Shown in pieces: positions 11,263 to 24,023 of a DNA stretch of 64,000 bases. The first letter of the stretch is position 1, and each line of letters opens with the position of its first letter. The translations under genes were made by a program, and so were the position numbers. Origin of the DNA: Capsicum annuum (Eukaryota; Streptophyta; Magnoliopsida; Solanales; Solanaceae); the NCBI RefSeq assembly GCF_002878395.1, contig NC_061122.1, positions 83,113,455-83,177,454 on the forward strand, in the 5' to 3' direction. The notes under the pieces are model-generated. The model saw nothing but the letters and a program-made list of their open reading frames with translations, had not been told where the DNA came from and searched no databases.

Positions 11263-14200
11263 TCTAGTAGCCCAAATCAGTAGGGTTCCACTTCTAATCC
11301 CACCAGTGGAAAATGCCCAAATTGACTCTATGCACTTCCGTCCCGATAGGATCAGGAAAGTTCTCCTAATGTGGTCACTGGTACGTTACAAGTTAGTCAT
11401 TTATATGTTTATGCTTTTCTAGATCCAGGAGTTTCTTTATCCTTTGTAACTCCTTGTATAGTTGTTAACTTTGGAGTTAGTCTCAAAATCCTAGTGGAGC
11501 CCTTCTCAGTCTCTACCTCAGTGGGTAAATCTATCATAGACTGATGGGTATAAAGGAACTATCCAGTTATGGTATCTCAGAAAGCCACTTCAGCAGACTT
11601 AGAAGAATTAGAGATGACAGACTTTGATGTCATTCTCGGCATGGATTAGTTTCATTCATTCTATGCTTTAGTTGACTACAAAAACAAAATTGTCCATTTT
11701 TAGTTTCTAAATAAACCTGAACTTGAATGGAGGTCTAGTACCTCCGTACTTAGGGGTCAACTTCTTTCCTACCTAAGGGCAAGGAAAATGGTATCCAAGG
11801 GGTGTGTCTACCATTTTGTTTGAGTTAAGGATTCTAGTTTCGAGACTCCTAGTCTTGAGTTAGTTCCAGTAGTATGTGAATTCCTAAATATGTTTCTTGA
11901 TGACCTTCTCGGAGTTCTTCCTGAGAGAGAAATTGACTTTGGAATAGACCTTCTCCCTAATACTCAGCCTATCTCTATCCCATCATACAAAATGGCTCCA
12001 GAAGAACTCAAAGAGTTTAAAGAACAGTTGAAGGATCTCCTAGATAAGGGATTCATCAGACCCAACGTATCCCATTGGGGAGCACCACTTCTATCCGTGT
12101 GTTAAAAAGGTGGTTCTCTCAGAATATGTATTGACTACCGTCAGTTGAATAAAGTCATAATCAAGAACAAGTATCCACTTCCAAGAATCGATGACATGTT
12201 TGACCAACTTTAGGGTGCCAGTTACTTTTCTAAGATAGACCTCAGATTAGGTTATCATCAACTCAGAGTTAGAAAATGTGACATTCCAAAAATAGATTTT
12301 AGAACTCGAAATGGTCACTTCGAATTCTTAGTCATGTTATTTAGTTTTACCAATGCCCCAACTACCTTCATATACTTGATGAACCGCGTGTTCAAGTAGT
12401 ACTTGAACATGTTCATCATAGTCTTCATTGATGACATTCTTGTCTACTCCTGTAGTGAAAGTGATCATGCAGATAATCTCAAAATAGTATTACAAACTCT
12501 TAGAGCCCATCAATTGTTTGCCAAATTTAGTAAGTGCAAATTTTTGCTAAGGTCAGTAGCTTTCCTTGGTCATATAGTTTTTGATGATGGCATTTTAGTG
12601 TTTATCCTCAAGAGACTGAAGCAGTAAGAAACTGGCCCAGTCCTATCACTCCATTAGATATTAGGAGTTTCTTAGGTTTGTTTGGCTATTATCAATGGTT
12701 TCTTCAAGGATTTTCTTCTATTTCATCCCCTATGTCTAGATTAACTCAGAAAAAAGTCAAGTTCTAGCGATTTGATTTTTGTGAGGTGAGTTTTCAGGAG
12801 TTGAAGAATCGAGTCACTACAGCCTCAATTTTGACTTGACCATATGGTTTAGAGGGTTTTATGGTATATTGTGATGCTTTCGGAGTTGGTTTGAGGTGTG
12901 TTTTGATGCAGAGAGGTAAGGTCATAGCCTATACCTCTAGACAACTTAAGCCCCATGTGAAGAATTACCCTACTCATGACCTTGAATTAGTAGTTGTAGT
13001 ATTTGCCTTAAAGATATGGAGGCATTACTTGTATGAAATACATGTCGATGTGTTCACAAACCATAAAAACCTGTAGTATGTGTTTTCTTAATATGATCTG
13101 AACCTACGTTAGAGGAGGTAGTTGGAGTTATTGAAAGATTATGACATGAGTGTTCTGTATCATCTGGGAAAATCCAATTAATGGCTAATGCTCTCAGTAT
13201 ATTATCTATGGGTAGTGTTGCCCACGTGGAGGATGGTAATAAAAAGTTAGTTCAGGAAGTTCATCAGCTTGACCTACTAGGTGTCCACTTAGTCAATTTA
13301 GCAGAGGGTAGAGTATAGGTGTAGAATAGTTCAAAATCATCTCTGGTTTCTGAGGTAAAAGAAAAGCAGTACAGGGATCCCAGTTTAGTTATATTAAAAG
13401 AGTCATTCAGATATCAGAGAGTAGAGGTTTTCTCCCAAGGGGGAGATGGTGTGTTACGTTGTCAGTGTAGACTTTATGAGCCTTGTATGGATGGCGTGAG
13501 GCAGAGAATTCTTGCAGAAGAGCATGGAGCACGCTACTCGATTCACCCAAGGGCCACCTAGATGTACCGCGACTTGCGGGAAATCTATTAGTCGAGTAGG
13601 ATGAAGAGAGACATTGCAGAGTTTGTAGCAAAGTGGTTTACGTGTTAGCAGATTAAGATCAAGCATCAAAAGCCTAGTGGATCTATGTGGAAGTTCAGTA
13701 TTCCTATGTGGAAGTGGGAGGAGGTAAACATAGATTTTTTGATGGGCTTGCCCCGTACTCACCGCCAGCATGATTCCATTTGGGTCATTATAGATAGGAT
13801 GACCAAATCAGCTCACTTCTTACCAATTCATACCTCTTATTCAGCCAAGGATTATGCCAAGATCTATGTTAGAGAGTTGTTCATATTGCATGGAGTTCCA
13901 TTGTCCATCATTTCAGAAAGAGGTATACAGTTTACCTCTCATTTTTAGAAAGCATTCCAAAAGGGTCTTGGTACCCAAGTTCACCTCATTACAGCTTTTC
14001 ACCCTCAGACAGATGGTCAAGCAGAAAGGACCATTCAGAATTTAGAAGGTATGCTAAGATCGTGTGCCATTAACTTTAAGGGTGGTTGGGATAAGCACTT
14101 GCCCTTGATTGAGTTCACATATAATAACAGTTATCATTCTAGCATTTAGATGGCTGCATTTGAGGTATTTCATGGTAGGAGATGTAGATTTCCCACTGGT

Positions 14201-14815
14201 TGATTTGAAGTAGGTGAAGCTGTAGTGGTGGGGCCTAACTTGGTATTTGATACCTTAGAAAAAGTTTAGTTAATCAGGGAGAGGCTTAAGACAGCTCAAA
14301 GCTAATAGAGACCATATGCAAATATGCGAAGAAAATATCTCAAGTTTGAGATTAGTGATTATATGTATTTTAAAATCTCACCTATGAAAGGAGTGAAAAG
14401 ATTTGGCAAGAAAGGGAAGCTTAGTCCCCGATATGTCAGTCCTTACCAAATTCTCAACCATTTAGGAAAGGTTTCTTATGAGCTTGAGTTTCCTTAAAAC
14501 TTAGCTTCAATACATCGAGTGTTTTATGTCTCCTTTCTAAAGAAGTACATAGGTGAACCTAGAGTTATAGTCCCTATAGAGGGTATAGATGTTTAGAACA
14601 ATCTCTCTTCGGCTGAAGTTCCAGTAGAAATTCTTGATTTTTAGATTCGCAGACTAAGGAACAAAGAGGTTTCTCCAGTCAAAGTTCTTTGCCAGAATCA
14701 GTTTATTAAGGGAGCTACTTAGGAAGCAGAAGCAGATATGCTAACCAAGTATCCTCACCTCTTCTCCGCAAACTCAGACTCAGCTCAAGGCAACAGTCTT
14801 CCTTGGATTTATTCA
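11263..14815 (+). pseudogene. T pol: protease, RT, RNase H, integrase, chromodomain
   Basis: Pol continues the gag frame up to RNase H. The protease motif is LDPGVSLSF (11419-11445), with Pro replacing the Ser or Thr of the active-site triplet. RT spans about 11890-12640 with DYRQLN and an intact catalytic FIDDILVYS (12424-12450). RNase H lies at 12840-13170, shifted in frame, with YCDAFGVG and HYLYEIH. The integrase core follows from about 13690: first Asp in NIDFL (codon 13732-13734), SERG where the second Asp is expected (Asp to Glu), and TDGQAERT with the Glu present. The chromodomain is at 14618-14765 (VPVEILD, RRLRNKEV, YPHLF). Stops include 11647, 12211 and 12397. The enzymes would copy and integrate the element; the chromodomain would target chromatin. 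Confidence 0.9.
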
Positions 14816-15081
14816 ATGCTATGTTCATATTTCCTTAACGAGTTTGATATCAGTTCAGTTGCATAATATCCTCATATCATACATACCTTCATGAAACAAC
14901 TTAGTCATGTGTCATGTCTTCAGAATTCAGTCATGCTTTAGTTAGGCAAGTTCAGTATTAAAAATTAGTACGCCAGTAGCTTCAGTCATGTAATCATACT
15001 TTAGTTGTGCATGTTCAGTATATAAATTTAGTCTATCAGTATTCTCAGCTTAGTCAGTCTCATTCGAGGGCAAATGTTCCC

Positions 15082-15094
15082 AATAGGGAGATAC
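15082..15094 (+). other. Polypurine tract of T
   Basis: AATAGGGAGATAC lies immediately before the 3' LTR. This is the expected place and composition for the plus-strand primer. Confidence 0.75.
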
Positions 15095-17459
15095 TGTAAA
15101 ACCCCGCAGAATCCTAATTGTTTGAGTCCTTTAAAACATGCCAAAAGAGGTCCCAGACTTAGAAAATTTCAGCTAATGTTAGGACTTCATCAAACTTTGA
15201 GGAATTTATTTACGACCTTTCCAACCTTAGAAAGTTAGTTTTTGAGTTGATTCATGATCGGGAAAGTCAATAGTACATCTTGGTTGAGTTTTAGAATTTT
15301 CAGACAAGCATAAGAGCATGTTTGAAACTCTAAAATAGTGGCTCAGGGTGATGAAACAGCGGTGCCCTACCTAGAGCGGCACTCTAGAGCCCACGACGCC
15401 CCGGCCAGTCTGGTCCAGGTAATTTTTGCAGTTTTGTTCTGCTTTTTTAAGGGCAAATGGGTTATTTTCTTTTCACCCAATAGCTCTATAACACGGGATT
15501 AAAGCCCTAAATAGAATAATTGCTCATCCTTTTCACAAAATCCTCTTAAGAACAAGCCCTCGCTTTATCAGGTTCTAGAATCAAGTCTCAAGAACTCACC
15601 CCAATCTCCACGAAATTATCAAGGGATGTTAGGTGTTCATCCTTAGGTTTCCTTCCACCCTTGAAGTTCAAGAACCTCTTTTAAAAATTTAAGATGATTG
15701 CTGTCATGAATTCTATGTTGAATTAAATTATATTCATGATTATGATGTTAGTTGGGTTTATAATCCATGATTAATTATAAGTTTCATGAGAAATAAAAAG
15801 CATGTGTGTGTTGTTATATGGTTTCATGTTAAAAACCCTTAAAATTGTGTGTATTAATTATGCTCCCCAAGTGTTTGATAAATTGTTCTTGTGGGTTGAA
15901 TAAAAAATCATACCATGTTAGCATGTATACAAGTTTATACCATATATATTTGATAAAATTCTCCAATGGATGAATTGTGACAAAGTGGCTAGTTATTATG
16001 CCTTCAAGATTGTGCTATGTTTTACTTTAGATGCTATCGAGTCCTGGGGTATTCAATACCCGAAATCTAGCTGTTTACTTACAATTTTAGTTGCTATAGA
16101 ATAATCTCAGTGATGTCATGTACAGTAGTAGTACTTAGTCAGTTACAGAACTCAATGATTTAGTCAGTTATAGAACTCAGTGTATTTAGTTAGTTACAGA
16201 ACTTAGTGTATTTAGTCACTTAACAGAACTCAATGAGCTTAGCCAGTTTAGTCAGGTAGCTCGATCAGTAATAGTTCAGTCCAGCCTAGAACCATTTAGA
16301 AATCAGTTTAGTGTCTATTCAGTTAGAAGTGAATTCAGCACCGACTGAACCCAAGGATGGTCACCTGCCAGCAGAGGGTGTAATCCTTAAAAGCAGTCCT
16401 TGCATTCCAAAACTATTTAGTTAGTGTAGGTTGACACATCAACCTGCCATTTGAAGGTTGATTAGGTGTCTTACTTATTAGTTGAAGGTACCACATTCTC
16501 ATTCAGAGCACCTGCCAGATGAGGGTGACTCAGCAACTTGTCTTTACTTGTGGTACGGTACTAACACCCTTCCAACTGGGGTTATAGGTTGGACCACAAT
16601 CAGTTCAGAGAGGGGAATGTCAGTTAGATGATTACCTCCCACATTTTAAGTTTTAGTCTCACTATAGAACTCAGTTCAATTCTACAGCACCATGACTATT
16701 AGAAATTATCACCCAGTGCAGTATAGAACTCAGTTCAGTTCTACAGAATTAGGCTGTCAGAAGTAGTCATCCAGCTAACAGTAATAGAGTAATCAGTGAA
16801 CTCAGATATTATTCATTCAGTTATCAGGACTCAGTACCCAGTGTTAATATGATCTCATTTATGGTATACGTAGTTATATACATAGTATTGCATAATCAGT
16901 ATTTAGAGTAGTTTTATATACACGTCCTCTCATTCAGTTATATTTAAGTTACTTAACTAGCATTTTTCATGCATATAAACCCATACATTCGGCCTTACCT
17001 CACTTAGCATACCAGTACATTCAAAGTAATAATGCTTACCTTTCTTTTTTTCTATGATGTCTTATATCATAGGTTAAGACGTACGGGCTACTCATCGTAC
17101 TTGGCAGCTCAGCTTATCAGCAGCAGACATAGTGGTGAGTCCTTATAGTTTTAGGAATGAGTTGTTATTTCAGTATATTTTCAGTAGTCAGAGTTAGTTG
17201 GGGGCTTGTCCCATCAACTCCTCCTTCAGACAGTTAGAGGCTTTCAGACTAGATTATCTCAGACAGATGCTTATCTTCAGTATTTATTTACCAGTTTTTT
17301 ATTTTAGTTATGAACCGTATGGCAGTTCTAGCCTAATTTCTGCATTATTAAAGTATTATTACTCAGTTTTTGTAGCAGGTACCAGTTATGGGTTAGCTTG
17401 TGGTCCTACGGGATTATGAGCATCGTGTGACGTCTGGGGTGCAAACTCGGGGCGTTACA
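15095..17459 (+). repeat. 3' LTR of T
   Basis: Starts TGTAAAACCCC and ends GCGTTACA, pairing with 7885-10257. It keeps the TG start lost in the 5' copy. The frame at 17198-17419 is a chance frame inside the LTR. No gene is seen. Confidence 0.92.
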
Positions 17460-17464
17460 CCTCA

Positions 17465-18829
17465 AATGCTAAAAACTACTTTGTAAGCCTTTAATCTGGG
17501 GTCTCTTATTTACAAACAGGCATGAAACGACTAAAAATGAAATATAGAATTCACGCATCAAAACAAAGCCAACAATACTCATATTGCCCATTTTTTAGTA
17601 GGTGTCAAAACAGACCGCCAAAATGGATTTTAAAAAAAGAAGGGTAAGATTGTAACTGTATTTAGCAAACATTTTTCCCCATACTCATAGGAGTCTACAG
17701 CTGAAAACCCATGTGAAAACGAGTGAAAAATAAGGTCTAAATCAAAGAAAACCCATTTTCGAACTTTATTAGTAAAGATCCCCAAAATCTATTTTAAAAA
17801 TTGAGAATTGAAGTTGTTTTGAGGATGAATTGAAAGAAAATTGATGATTATAAGATTAAAAACTCACTCATGTGAGAACAGGTTCAAATTAGGGTTTAAG
17901 TTAGAGAAATACAATTTTTTTCTTTTAAATCTACGTTAAAACAAATTTTAAAAGATATAATTGAGGAAAAGTAATTGAAATAGGTGTTTTGGAGCTTTCC
18001 AAACGTAGAAATGGACGAAATTGCTCAAGATCATGAAATCCTAAGCTTTTAAGTATTAAAAATGGAGAAAATGGTAAAATATAGGTATTTAAGGGCCCCA
18101 AGCATCGCATACGCGATCACGAGTCTCTTAGGATACTACCTCTTACGCGACTAAGTGTCGCATATGCAGTACCTGGCCTAATGGAAGGTCTCGCATAAAT
18201 GACCCTATCATTGCGTAGGCGAGTTCTGTGATCGCGACCAAAATATTACATAAACAACACTTGGGTATGGTCTTCCAGCCACGTAAGCAGCAAACTAGTC
18301 GTGCATGTGGGTGCACCAACTAGAGACTTGGAGGATTCTAAGTCTCCGCAAAACCCTCGGGATTCATTTGGAATCCCGTGAATGCAAACAAATTATGCTA
18401 CCCAATCAAATTCAATGCTTTGAACTCAATGGTGATATTAGATTTATGGAAAAAACATCATTTTCAGAAAAGTTGACCTACAAAACCCAATTATACAACT
18501 TTCTTAATTAAGGGTCAAAATGAGATATATAAGCTATAAAACCATACCAACCATATTACCAACCTAAAATTGATGTTTCGGATCTTCTAGCACATGTTGT
18601 TTTTCCATTTGATGCTCAAATCAATAAATATTGAATGAAGTCAACTATAAGACTTCTCAATCTATCAAAAACCACAATACAATATAAATCACACTAAAAA
18701 AAATTGAGAATTGCCCCAATCATCCCCACATCCCAAAAATGTGACAAAGCAATCACGGGGAGGGATAAAATGGCAAAATCATGCCGAAATTAATATTACA
18801 CATAAATCACAAAATAATGGAGTCATTAG
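17465..18829 (-). repeat. 3' LTR of element B, segment 3 of 3
   Basis: Aligns with about 25476-26828 of the B 5' LTR and ends (plus reading) GGAGTCATTAGA, the decayed counterpart of the TGTAA LTR start. A minus-strand TTAAATA box (around 18088-18096) has a cluster of CGCATACGCGATC, TTACGCGAC and TGATCGCG motifs just upstream (18105-18240). Confidence 0.85.
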
Positions 18830-18900
18830 ATCATCCACCATTAAAAATATAATTCATCCTCAAACTAAAGGCAACGAAAAATAGCTGAATCAATAAAAAG

Positions 18901-21900
18901 CTGGGGATAAAAACTACAAATATGAGACTCGACCTCCCAAGTAGCCTCATCTACTGGTTGATATCTCCACTGTACCTTAACTACCAAAATATCTCTAGAA
19001 TGCAACCATCTAACATCCCTATCCAAGATGGAGACAAGCTTTTAAACAAAAGACAGTCAATCATCTAATTTAACTGAATCCCATGAATGACATGAGACTC
19101 TTACGGAATGTAACACCGAAGCATGGAAACATCAAAAACTGGATGAACAGTTGTTAAATCTAAGGGTAATGCAAACTCATAAGCCATATCACCAATGGTC
19201 TAAAGAATCTCAAATGGACCAATGTACCTGGCGCTAAGCTTTCCCCTCCTCCAAAACCTCATCACACCCTTTATGGGTGAAACTCAAACAAAAACACGGT
19301 CACTAATACTAAATCTCGAGGCATGAGGTCTACGATCCGCATAACACTTCTGTGTCTTCTGAGCTGCTTAAAGTTTATCCTGAATGATCCAAACACTATA
19401 CAAAAATACATGAAGTAAGTCCGTATCTGGAGGTCTAATCCTAGAAACCTCAAACCAACCAACTGGAGAGAGACAATGCCTACCATACATAGACTCAGAG
19501 GAGTCATATAAAAACTTGAATGGTAGATGTTACTATATGCAAACTCCACCAAAGTTAGATGTTTTTTCCACTGACCACCAAAGTCCATCACTAAAGCATA
19601 AAGCATATCTTCAAAAACCTGAATAGTCTGTTCTGACTGACCATTGGTCTAGGCTTGAAATAATGTACTAAGATCAACACAAGTACCCAGCTATTCCAAA
19701 AAGGTCTTCCAAAAGTGAGATGTGAACACTGATCCTCGATCTGAGATAATATACATTGACCCTCAAAAAGTTTATCCTAAGATGTGAACACTAATACTTG
19801 CAAATATAGGTACAGGCCAACCTCTTAGCACTAACAAAGACCTAAATAAAAATAAAGTGAGAAGACTAGGTCAATCGATCCATGATGACCCAAACAGTAT
19901 CAGAACCATGAGAAGTATGTGTAATTCAATCATAAAATCCATTGTGATCCGTTTCCATTTTAACTTATGAATGGGTAACCTTTGAAACAAACCTCTATGC
20001 CTAAAATTCTTGACTTTCACCTTCTAACTACATAGGAAATGAGCTATAAAATCTTTTACATCATTCCTCATACCTCTCACCAGTAACGTTGCCTAAAAAT
20101 TAATACATCTTAGTCATTTTCGAATGGATGGAATACTAGAATAATGGGCCTCCTCCATAATCAATCTAATCTAATCATCCACTCGTGGGACAAAAACTCA
20201 GACTCCAATCCTTAAAACATCATCTGAATTAATTGAGGCTTCCTTAGCCTTACTATTCAACACCTTATCCTGAACCAAACTCAATCTAACATCATTAAAC
20301 TGATGAGCTTGAATCTGCTCCATCATGGAGGACCTAGCCTCTACGAATTCCAAAAGATGCCCAGGTGTCGAAATATCAAGCCTAACTAATTGGTTAGCTA
20401 AATATTAAACCTCTAAGGACAAAGGTCTTTCCTAGGTCAAAAGATATACCAAGTTACTCAATCTAGATGATGTCTGGCTCAAGGTATCTGCAACTGTATT
20501 AGCCTTGCCCCAATAGTAGAGAATAGTCAAGACATAATCCTTAAGTAACTCAATAAAATGGTGCTGCCTCATATTAAGATCTCACTGGGTGAAGAAATAT
20601 TGAAGGCTGCGATGACCCAAGAAAATGTCACAACAGACTCCATATAAGTAGTGCCTCCATAGCTTCAACGCAAAAACAACCATGCATAACTCTAAATAAT
20701 AGGTAGAATATTTATTTTCATATGGCCTCAAATGGCGCAAAGCATATGCAATAACTTTATCTTCCTTCATCAAAACAGTACCTAACCAAACACTTAAGGC
20801 ATCATAAAAGATGGTAACACCCATACCCTCATAGGAAAAAGTCAAGATAGGAATTAAAGTTACCAAATTCTTAAGCTCTTGAAAGCTTACCTCACAAGTA
20901 TCGGACCACTAAAAGTAAATCTTCTTCAGAGTCAACTTTATCAATGGAGCTGCAATAGATGAAAAACCCTTAACAAAACATTGATTATAACCTGTTGAAC
21001 CAACAAAATTCCACATCTTGATAGGAGAAGTAGGTCTAGCCCAAACACGAACAATTGTAATCTTGGTTGTATCGACCATACTTACATACTTGGTCACCAT
21101 ATGACCTAAGAATGAGACAGACTCAAACAAAAACTCACACTTATAGAACTTAGAATAAAACTTCTCATCTCTCAATTTTTGGAGCACAATCCATAAATGC
21201 TCTACATGATCAGACTCACTGTTGTAATAAACCAAGGTATCAACTATAAATACAATAACAAAGGAGTCGATATATGGTACAAATACCTGATTCAGCAGCT
21301 CCATGAATGTGTCTAGGGCATTAGTAAACCCAAAATACATGACCAAGAACTCATAAAGAACATATCTAGTCTAAAAAGTTATATTCAAAATATTTGAAGC
21401 TTTAATCATTAACTGGTGATACTCAGACCTTAAATCAGTCGTTATAAACACCAAAATACCTTAAAGTTGATCAAGTAAATTCTATATATGAAGAAGAGGA
21501 TACTTATTATTAACTATCACCTTGTTTAACTATCAATAATCAATACATATATGTATAGACCTATTATTTTTCTTCACAAACAAGATAGGTGTACCCCAAG
21601 GTAATATACTAGGTTGGATAAATCTCTTATCCAATAACTCCCGCAATTGATCTTTAAATTCATTTCAATATGATTGGGCTATCCTATAAGGATGACTAAG
21701 AATGGTCTTAGTGCTTGACTCAAAATCAATGGTGAAGTCAATATCACGATCCAGAGGCATACTAGGGAAATTCATAGAAAACAATCTATGAGCTTACAAA
21801 CAATCCAAACTGGATCTAAGAAGGGAGGTGAAACAACTTTAGCATCATGAATATGATCCAAATAAGACAAACATCCCCTCTCAACTAAGCGATGATCCTG

Positions 21901-22100
21901 AATATAAGATATAACCCTCTTGTGACCCAAATGAACTACACCCTTCCAAGCAATACTTAGCACACCCGGCGGAGCTAAAGTCACAGTCTTAGCATAATAA
22001 TTTATGACAATATACAAGGAGCCAACAAATCTATACAAAAAATAATGTCAAAATTGACCATATCTAGAACAAGAAACTCTACCCAAGTCTCACGCCCAGC
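18901..22100 (-). pseudogene. Element B pol: protease end, RT, RNase H, integrase, chromodomain
   Basis: Read from high to low coordinates: a protease-to-RT linker (22038-21772); RT (about 21680-20930) with FIVDTLVYY where the catalytic FIDD is expected, so one Asp is lost; RNase H (20866-20582) with FYDALSVWLG and RHYLYG; integrase with a C-terminal part at 19606-19271 (VEFAYSN, MPRDL); and a chromodomain at 19036-18901 (VSILDRDVRW, VKVQWRYQP, EATWEVE). Frames shift several times. It resembles element A, so both belong to one chromovirus lineage. The region 19607-20580 carries no long frame but has the expected size for integrase. Confidence 0.83.
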
Positions 22101-23816
22101 AAAAGTTACAATACTAGATTAATACATCCACTACTAAAGAATCTCCTACATAGATATATGAACAGGCATGGAAAAAGGCTCACTAGCCAAATGAAAACAC
22201 AAAGCAAACTATGCAGATAAATAATAGAAAGTCGATCCTAGAACAAATAATATAGATGGAGGTATGAAAAAATTGGGGATGATACATATGATAATAGCAT
22301 AGAATGCCTCTATCTCTGATCTGGTGTGTATAGCATAGCACATCCATTACCACCAACTAGCGAAATAGCCCCACGACCAACACTATCAGCTCCACCACCT
22401 CTACTTTCCGTACCTCTAGTAGAACTCATACCACTCACAATTGAAATACAAGTAGCCCTAAAAATATAGTGGGGATAGTCCATGGCCAGATAACCATTCT
22501 CATCATATACAAAGAAGACCTATAGTTCGAGTCAATAGAATGAGGTATGACGAGACCAAAACAACCACTCAAAATTGCTAAACAAAAAAACCCACTACCT
22601 AAACTCTGCAAGGCTGTCTGCACAGGTATACCATGATACTCATGGAAACCTCTAAAATCCCTACCTCAAGAAGTGTGACCTCTGAACTGTCTCATACCAA
22701 AACACCTTCTTGGCGCCTCCATAAGATGCTAAAAGAATACCCTCAATCATCTTAGCATGATCCACTATACTTTAAAATAAAGCTCCATACACCACTATTT
22801 GAGTCATACCTAGTTAAAGAGAAACATCTAATCCATTGATTAACTTTTGAATCTTCTCAGATTTGGTAGTGATGCTAGCATAGGAATATCTAGATGAGAA
22901 ATGAAATCATGCCTCATACTCTAGAACAGCCATGGAGCCCTGAACTGAGCGATCAAACTCATCTCTCATCTAATCCCTAGATGGTAAGGGATGAACCTCT
23001 CTAAGAAGCTTTAAAACTAATACCAAGTCATCTCAACTGAATTGACAGGTCTGCAACCAACAAGTGACCTCTACTAGTCTCTAGCGATATCTCTCAACTA
23101 ATAACTAGTATATGTAATACCATATGACTCAAGCGAACCTAGGTTATGTAAATTCTCATGACGATAAATTAAGAAGCCATAGGTATCCTCGACTATAGCA
23201 CCATCGAACCTAGAAGGACTGAAATAAGTGAATCTATCAAACCTCTTATAATCCTTAGAAGGCATAACTATACTTCCAATGAGAGAAAACTTGGTAAATA
23301 TGGCTTGCTGAGATCCCACCTGAGGAGGAAACATAGGTGAAGATTGTACTCCTAACCTCAAAATACCATACTCAAATATAGGTTCTAAATAAGGAATAAC
23401 ACTTAGAGTCTATGGAGTCCCAAACACAGAAGTAGGTACAACTGAAGGATCCACACTTGAGACTGGAGGAACACCATAAGCAGACTCTGGCATAGATGGA
23501 GGTGTAATAGTTGGGACTAAAGAAACACCAGAAGTACCCAAAAGAGAACCCTCAAAATGGGTCAATAAATGAATCAACAACCCCTTTAAGATTGGGGTAG
23601 AAAAACTCGGTGGGATTGGATTATGCCCTAAATCTCCAATATTGTCAACTTGAGGCTGGAGGAAAAGTCCCCTAGCACTACTTCTAGATAGGGCAGATCC
23701 TCAAGCCCTTCCACTACCTCAAGCCTGTCCATGACTCAAAACTCGCCCTCTAGACTGGGTCCTCACCTTAGATGAAGGCTCTATATCTCTAACCTCATGA
23801 CATCTAGTAATCACCA
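22101..23816 (-). pseudogene. Element B gag, degraded
   Basis: The likely start is ATG at 23816-23814 (MVITR). An arginine/glycine-rich N-terminus follows (RGRV, GQA) with stops. The capsid core is open at 23361-23098 and contains FDRFTYFSPSRFDGAIVED, typical of chromovirus gag. The distal part (22623-22435) shows no intact CCHC knuckle. It is the structural protein of the particle and is now nonfunctional. Confidence 0.75.
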
Positions 23817-24010
23817 TCTGCACTAAAAAGAGTGATGTAAGACTTAGAAAACAAGGTATGAAGAAAATCTACATGATAGGGAAAATAATATGGGAAATTT
23901 CCTAAAAACATCCTATATCCTCTTGGAGAGAGATACGGATGTCTACGTACTGATCCATGATATTCTATTGGATATCTTGTTCTTACACTATTGAGATTAA
24001 TGAACCTAGA

Positions 24011-24020
24011 TCAGATACCA
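24011..24020 (-). other. Primer-binding site of element B
   Basis: Minus strand TGGTATCTGA, three bases from the 5' LTR. The first seven bases match the plant Met-tRNA site. Confidence 0.7.
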
Positions 24021-24023
24021 ATT

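Larger units (their letters stand above)
7885..17459 (+). mobile_element. T: complete but inactive Tekay/Del-type chromovirus
   Basis: T is a 9.6-kb plus-strand element with 2373- and 2365-bp LTRs (roughly 85% alike by eye) and perfect CCTCA duplications at 7880-7884 and 17460-17464. A plant Met primer site (10262-10273) and a polypurine tract (15082-15094) are in place. The order is gag, zinc knuckle, protease, RT, RNase H, integrase, chromodomain, which is the chromovirus order. The long LTR beginning TGTAAAACCCC and the C-terminal chromodomain fit the Tekay/Del lineage. Many stops, frameshifts and a gag deletion make it nonfunctional. Confidence 0.93.

Noticed and set aside
11162..11422. 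Plus-strand open frame across the T zinc knuckle region
   Set aside because: The CCHC knuckle is coded in another frame (11176-11217), in register with gag and pol; this frame is a shadow.
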